NCBI RefSeq assembly: GCF_035582795.1
Contig: NC_134379.1
Location: 1,736,001-1,800,000 of the forward strand
Direction: 5' to 3'
DNA length: 64,000 bases
From: Mycteria americana
Lineage: Eukaryota > Chordata > Aves > Ciconiiformes > Ciconiidae
Below, piece after piece: positions 61,438 to 64,000 of this stretch; positions within the stretch are counted from its first letter, which is position 1; each line of letters starts with the position of its first letter. Below the pieces are notes generated by a model. That model worked only from the letters and a program-made list of their open reading frames with translations. It made no database searches and was not told the origin of the DNA. The position numbers were made by a program, and so were the translations under genes.

Positions 61438-61641
61438 TGACGGATCTGGCTGCTTCCCCAGCGCCTCTCCAGTGAGATCCTCCGGTAGCGGAGGGAGGAG
61501 GAGGGGGGAAGGGAAGGGGAAAAGCAACCGGAGCGAACCGAGCCGGAGCCGGGCCGGGGGGGGCGGGTTGGGCGGGCGGGGGGGGTCCTCTCAGGGGCTC
61601 TCGCTCGGCGCGGCGCGGATCGCTGCGGGCTCCGCGCGGCC

Positions 61642-61703
61642 ATGGAGGCGGACGGGAGCCAGGCTACCTCGGGGAGCCCCGGCGAGGCGCAGCACGACCC
61701 CGG
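61642..61703 (+). CDS. MSI2: MSI2 exon 1 coding part
   Basis: 20 codons plus two bases, ending CACGACCCCGG before a GTAAGT donor. It encodes the low-complexity leader [20 protein letters not shown]. The 5'UTR extends upstream into the CpG island with an undefined start. Confidence 0.94.
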
Positions 61704-62654
61704 GTAAGTCGGCGGGCGGCGGGGCGCGGAGCGGAGCGGCGGGGAGCGGGGCGGGGGGGGCCGGCCGGTCGGCCGGCCCCCCCCGCCCCGCTCCCCGCCG
61801 CTCCGCTCCGCGCCCCTCCGCGCCGCCGTGAGGTGCCCCGTCAAAATGGCCGATCCCGCACCGGCGTTCAACTCCGCTCTCTTCTCTCCCTCCAGCAAGA
61901 TGTTCATCGGCGGCCTCAGCTGGCAAACCTCACCAGGTAAGGACCGCCGCCCCCCCACCCCTCCCCGTCGCGGTCGTCCCCCCCCCCCCCCCACGCGTCC
62001 CGCCCCGCGTGGGCCGCGTCCCGCCGCGCCGGGGCCTGCCCCCCCCCCCCCCCCTTTCCCTCCTCTGCCTCTCTGCTTCTCTCTCTCTCCGCAGACAGCC
62101 TTAGAGACTATTTTAGCAAATTCGGAGAAATTAGAGAGTGTATGGTCATGCGGGACCCCACCACCAAGCGCTCCAGGTAAAACCGCCGCCCACCCGAGTC
62201 GGGTTGACAAACTTCGCGAGTTGCCGCCGGGGCGGGTGGACCCCCCCGGCCCCACACCCCCCGCCATCCCGTCCCGTCCCATCGCACCCCACGCGTGGCC
62301 GGTGGGGCTCTTCGGGAGGTTTCTCCGCGCTCCCTGCGCCGCATCCCTCCAGCCGGGAGGAGGAAACAAAGCGGCCGGCGGAGGCGGAGAGGTGCAGGGG
62401 TGGCCGGGCCGGGGCTGCCCGCCCTCCTCCATCCCTCGGAACCGGAGGCTTTGGGGAAGGGGAGGGGGGAGGAAACAGCGATTTATTTTTATGACTTCTC
62501 TCCTTGTCTCTAGTTCTCATCACACCCCCCCCCCCCCCCCCCCGTTCCCTCGCTCTTTGTCTCTCGCAGAGGCTTCGGGTTCGTTACGTTCGCGGATCCG
62601 GCGAGTGTAGACAAAGTCCTGGCTCAGCCCCACCACGAGCTGGACTCCAAGACG
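61642..62654 (+). CDS. MSI2: MSI2 (Musashi-2), first four coding exons; continues beyond window
   Basis: Neural and stem-cell RNA-binding protein with two RRMs that controls translation of target mRNAs in the cytoplasm. Joining 61642-61703, 61896-61936, 62095-62176 and 62570-62654 gives 270 bases, exactly 90 codons: [12 protein letters not shown]..., then RRM1 with RNP2 KMFIGGLSW, and RNP1 GFGFVTF. The last residues visible are PHHELDSKT, well into RRM1; the rest of RRM1, RRM2 and the C-terminus lie past the window, in keeping with the very large MSI2 gene of other vertebrates. The 21-residue leader before KMFIGG has the same length as in human MSI2, which separates it from MSI1. The start codon sits in a strong context (GGCCATGG). 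Confidence 0.95.
61704..61895 (+). other. MSI2: MSI2 intron 1 (192 bp)
   Basis: Very short GT-AG intron (GTAAGT donor, TCCCTCCAG acceptor). Half of it is the perfect hairpin at 61721-61816. Confidence 0.9.
61721..61816. repeat. perfect inverted repeat, 47-bp arms and 2-nt loop
   Basis: The left arm 61721-61767 (starting GGGGCGCGGAGCGGAGCGGC) is exactly the reverse complement of 61770-61816, with only GT between. Composition is almost pure G+C. As RNA it would fold into an extremely stable hairpin 17 bases after the exon 1 donor. It could be genuine or an assembly fold-back artefact. Confidence 0.96.
61896..61936 (+). CDS. MSI2: MSI2 exon 2 (41 bp micro-sized exon)
   Basis: Encodes [13 protein letters not shown] plus a base of the next Asp codon. 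MFIGGL is the RNP2 motif of RRM1, including the aromatic Phe that stacks on RNA bases. Flanked by TCCAG and GTAAGG. Confidence 0.95.
61937..62094 (+). other. MSI2: MSI2 intron 2 (158 bp) with two C homopolymers
   Basis: Short GT-AG intron holding C15 at 61978-61992 and C16 at 62039-62054, then a mixed pyrimidine tract CTCTCTCTCCGCAG at the acceptor. Confidence 0.9.
62095..62176 (+). CDS. MSI2: MSI2 exon 3, RRM1
   Basis: 82 bases encoding [20 protein letters not shown] then PTTKRSR, the first helix and second strand of RRM1. Donor GTAAAA at 62177. Confidence 0.95.
62177..62569 (+). other. MSI2: MSI2 intron 3 (393 bp)
   Basis: GT-AG intron. A C19 homopolymer at 62525-62543 serves as part of the polypyrimidine tract 26 bases before the acceptor (CTCTCGCAG). 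A frame runs through it from the neighbouring exons but is not coding. Confidence 0.88.
62570..62654 (+). CDS. MSI2: MSI2 exon 4, RRM1 with RNP1
   Basis: 85 bases encoding [20 protein letters not shown] then [15 protein letters not shown] is the RNP1 octamer core with both exposed aromatics. Donor GTAGGT at 62655. Confidence 0.95.
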
Positions 62655-64000
62655 GTAGGTCGTGCGTGGGGCTGCCCGGCTGCCCTTCGTCTGCTGCGGT
62701 GGCACGGCGGTGACAGGCGACGTTCCAGGGACCGTGCCCTCGCCCTGCGCTCGGCCGTGGCTGCGACTTGGGCCGGTTTTTTGCGGGGCGGTGTCAAGCT
62801 GTCATTGAACCGGGACTTTGCATGGTTGTCTCTTTCCTTTTTTTCTAGAGTCTGCCTTTGACTTAAGAAAAGCGGTAACTTTCTTTTTTTAAATCCGAAT
62901 TTACCCATACCGACCGATGGCTCCTCCCCCAGCCTTGTATTTTATTGAGCGGTGACACTGAAAAAATTGTAGAGTAAAATCCAACTTTTTTTGGTGTTCC
63001 GCTGCAGAATGCTTTCTGCAGGGAACTTTCTACTTCTTTTGATTGATTATTTATTTATTGGTGCGCACGTTTCATGGTGGGAGTGACTTACTGTCAAATC
63101 GTAAAAGCTGCTTTTGGTGTCATTTCCCAAAGTCATTTTTTGGAGAGGTCCCCCTCACCTGTGATGTCAGGGCCCTTACGAAACGTACGCATTAATTTAT
63201 GGAAAGCTGTATGAGAGCTCGAGAGTAGCTGTGGTAGAGAAGCACAAGTCCTAATTTGTTGTTGTTTCTCCAGAGCTTTTTGCTACGCTCAGTCTCCAGT
63301 GGATAACATAAGGAAAATGCTCGTGAGATTCAGCTGATCTATTTTTTAAATAAATGTTACATTTGCCTTTTTTTTTTTTTTTTAAAAAAAAAAAACACCC
63401 CACATGTAAGATTGGCCCTTGACCTGATACGGCGTTTTCAGTATTGGGTCAAACAAAAGGTATCAAGCGTGTGGAGCTTTAGGCCCTGTTTTTCTCCCTG
63501 CGATCAAGGCCATGCAAAAGGATGAAGTTTTGGTGCCTCTTACTTTGTTGCAATTTTAAGCCTCAGCAAACCTGGAAGGGGAGGGGGGAAGGACACTGGT
63601 AGAGGTCATTATTGCTTTGGTCGATCGCTCTGAAGAGGGTCGTGTTTTGGGAAGGGAAGGATCGTATCGGTTTAACTGTCTGGCAGAGAGCTTCTGCTGA
63701 ACGTATTGAATGTGTTCGTTGCCGTAACTGTCTTTTATAGTGTGTATTCTGGATCTTAAAGGTTTTATTTTAACATGAGCATGGTGTTAGGAGGAATCCT
63801 GTCTCAGTGCTGGAACATCTTGTGTGTGCCTGTGTGTATGAGATTATGGTTAAATGAAGAATAGAATAAGCAGGGAGCAACATGAGTGTATGATTTTTTA
63901 AAAATGTAATTTATATGAAAACAAAAAGCCCAAAGCTCTCATAGAAGCAGGTGGAATCTAGTGTTTTAATTCGACCTACAAATTCTGCGGGGCTTGTCTG
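62655..64000 (+). other. MSI2: MSI2 intron 4, first 1.3 kb
   Basis: No further exon is seen before the window ends; the expected continuation of RRM1 (the IDPKVAFPRR-type segment) is absent. It contains a T16A12 self-complementary homopolymer pair at 63368-63395. Sequence composition changes quickly from GC-rich to AT-rich. Confidence 0.8.
63368..63395. repeat. T16-A12 homopolymer junction
   Basis: Sixteen T followed directly by twelve A; low complexity and able to fold back on itself. Length is likely variable. Confidence 0.9.

Larger units (their letters stand above)
60700..62660 (+). promoter_or_regulatory. MSI2: MSI2 CpG-island promoter and 5' exons
   Basis: Extremely G+C- and CpG-rich, with (GGGC)n and (CG)n stretches near 61200-61235, many G runs, a CRE-like TGACGTCG and a CACGTG E-box upstream of the start codon. 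No TATA box. The island covers the first four exons. The transcription start is probably between about 61240 and 61500 but cannot be fixed. Confidence 0.75.

Noticed and set aside
60186-62432. 748-codon minus-strand frame and related long frames over the minisatellite and MSI2 island
   Set aside because: They arise because a 32-bp repeat without stops is read in all frames and because the CpG island has few stop codons; they run across MSI2 exons and introns on the opposite strand and resemble no protein.

Overview
This window looks like avian nuclear DNA; the species cannot be told from it. It holds two 3'-end fragments of CR1 (the dominant bird non-LTR retrotransposon), compact introns and strong CpG islands. 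The gene order is AKAP1 followed by MSI2, both on the + strand, which is the order on human chromosome 17q22 (recalled from general knowledge, not searched). About 28 kb separates the two genes here. There are no bacterial-type features, and most long open frames are chance frames in GC-rich or repetitive DNA.

Layout: 1-6180 is intergenic DNA with one CR1 copy. 6180-7400 is the AKAP1 CpG-island promoter; it carries a perfect NRF-1-type site, a perfect TCTCGCGAGA palindrome, GC boxes and an E-box, and non-coding exon 1 ends at a GTAAGT donor (6857). Intron 1 (11.3 kb) contains a 185-bp inverted repeat. 18188-31598 is the complete AKAP1 coding region in ten coding exons, 1284 residues: a mitochondrial signal anchor, a PKA-binding amphipathic helix, five near-identical ~101-residue tandem repeats, a KH domain and a Tudor domain. 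A CR1 copy sits in intron 5, and intron 6 appears to use a GC donor. The 3'UTR follows. 33166-59844 is intergenic with no supportable gene, but has an unusual tandem foldback near 49.5 kb. 59845-60699 is a 32-bp G-rich minisatellite. 60700-62660 is the MSI2 CpG island, with the first four MSI2 exons (first 90 residues, most of RRM1) separated by very short introns. MSI2 intron 1 contains a perfect 47-bp-arm hairpin. MSI2 continues beyond the window.

Functionally, AKAP1 tethers PKA and mRNAs to the mitochondrial outer membrane and MSI2 is a cytoplasmic RNA-binding translational regulator; both bind RNA, but nothing here suggests that they are co-regulated. The most unusual content is the tandem expansion inside AKAP1 exon 2, which makes the predicted protein about 380 residues longer than the 903-residue human protein, and the perfect hairpin in MSI2 intron 1.
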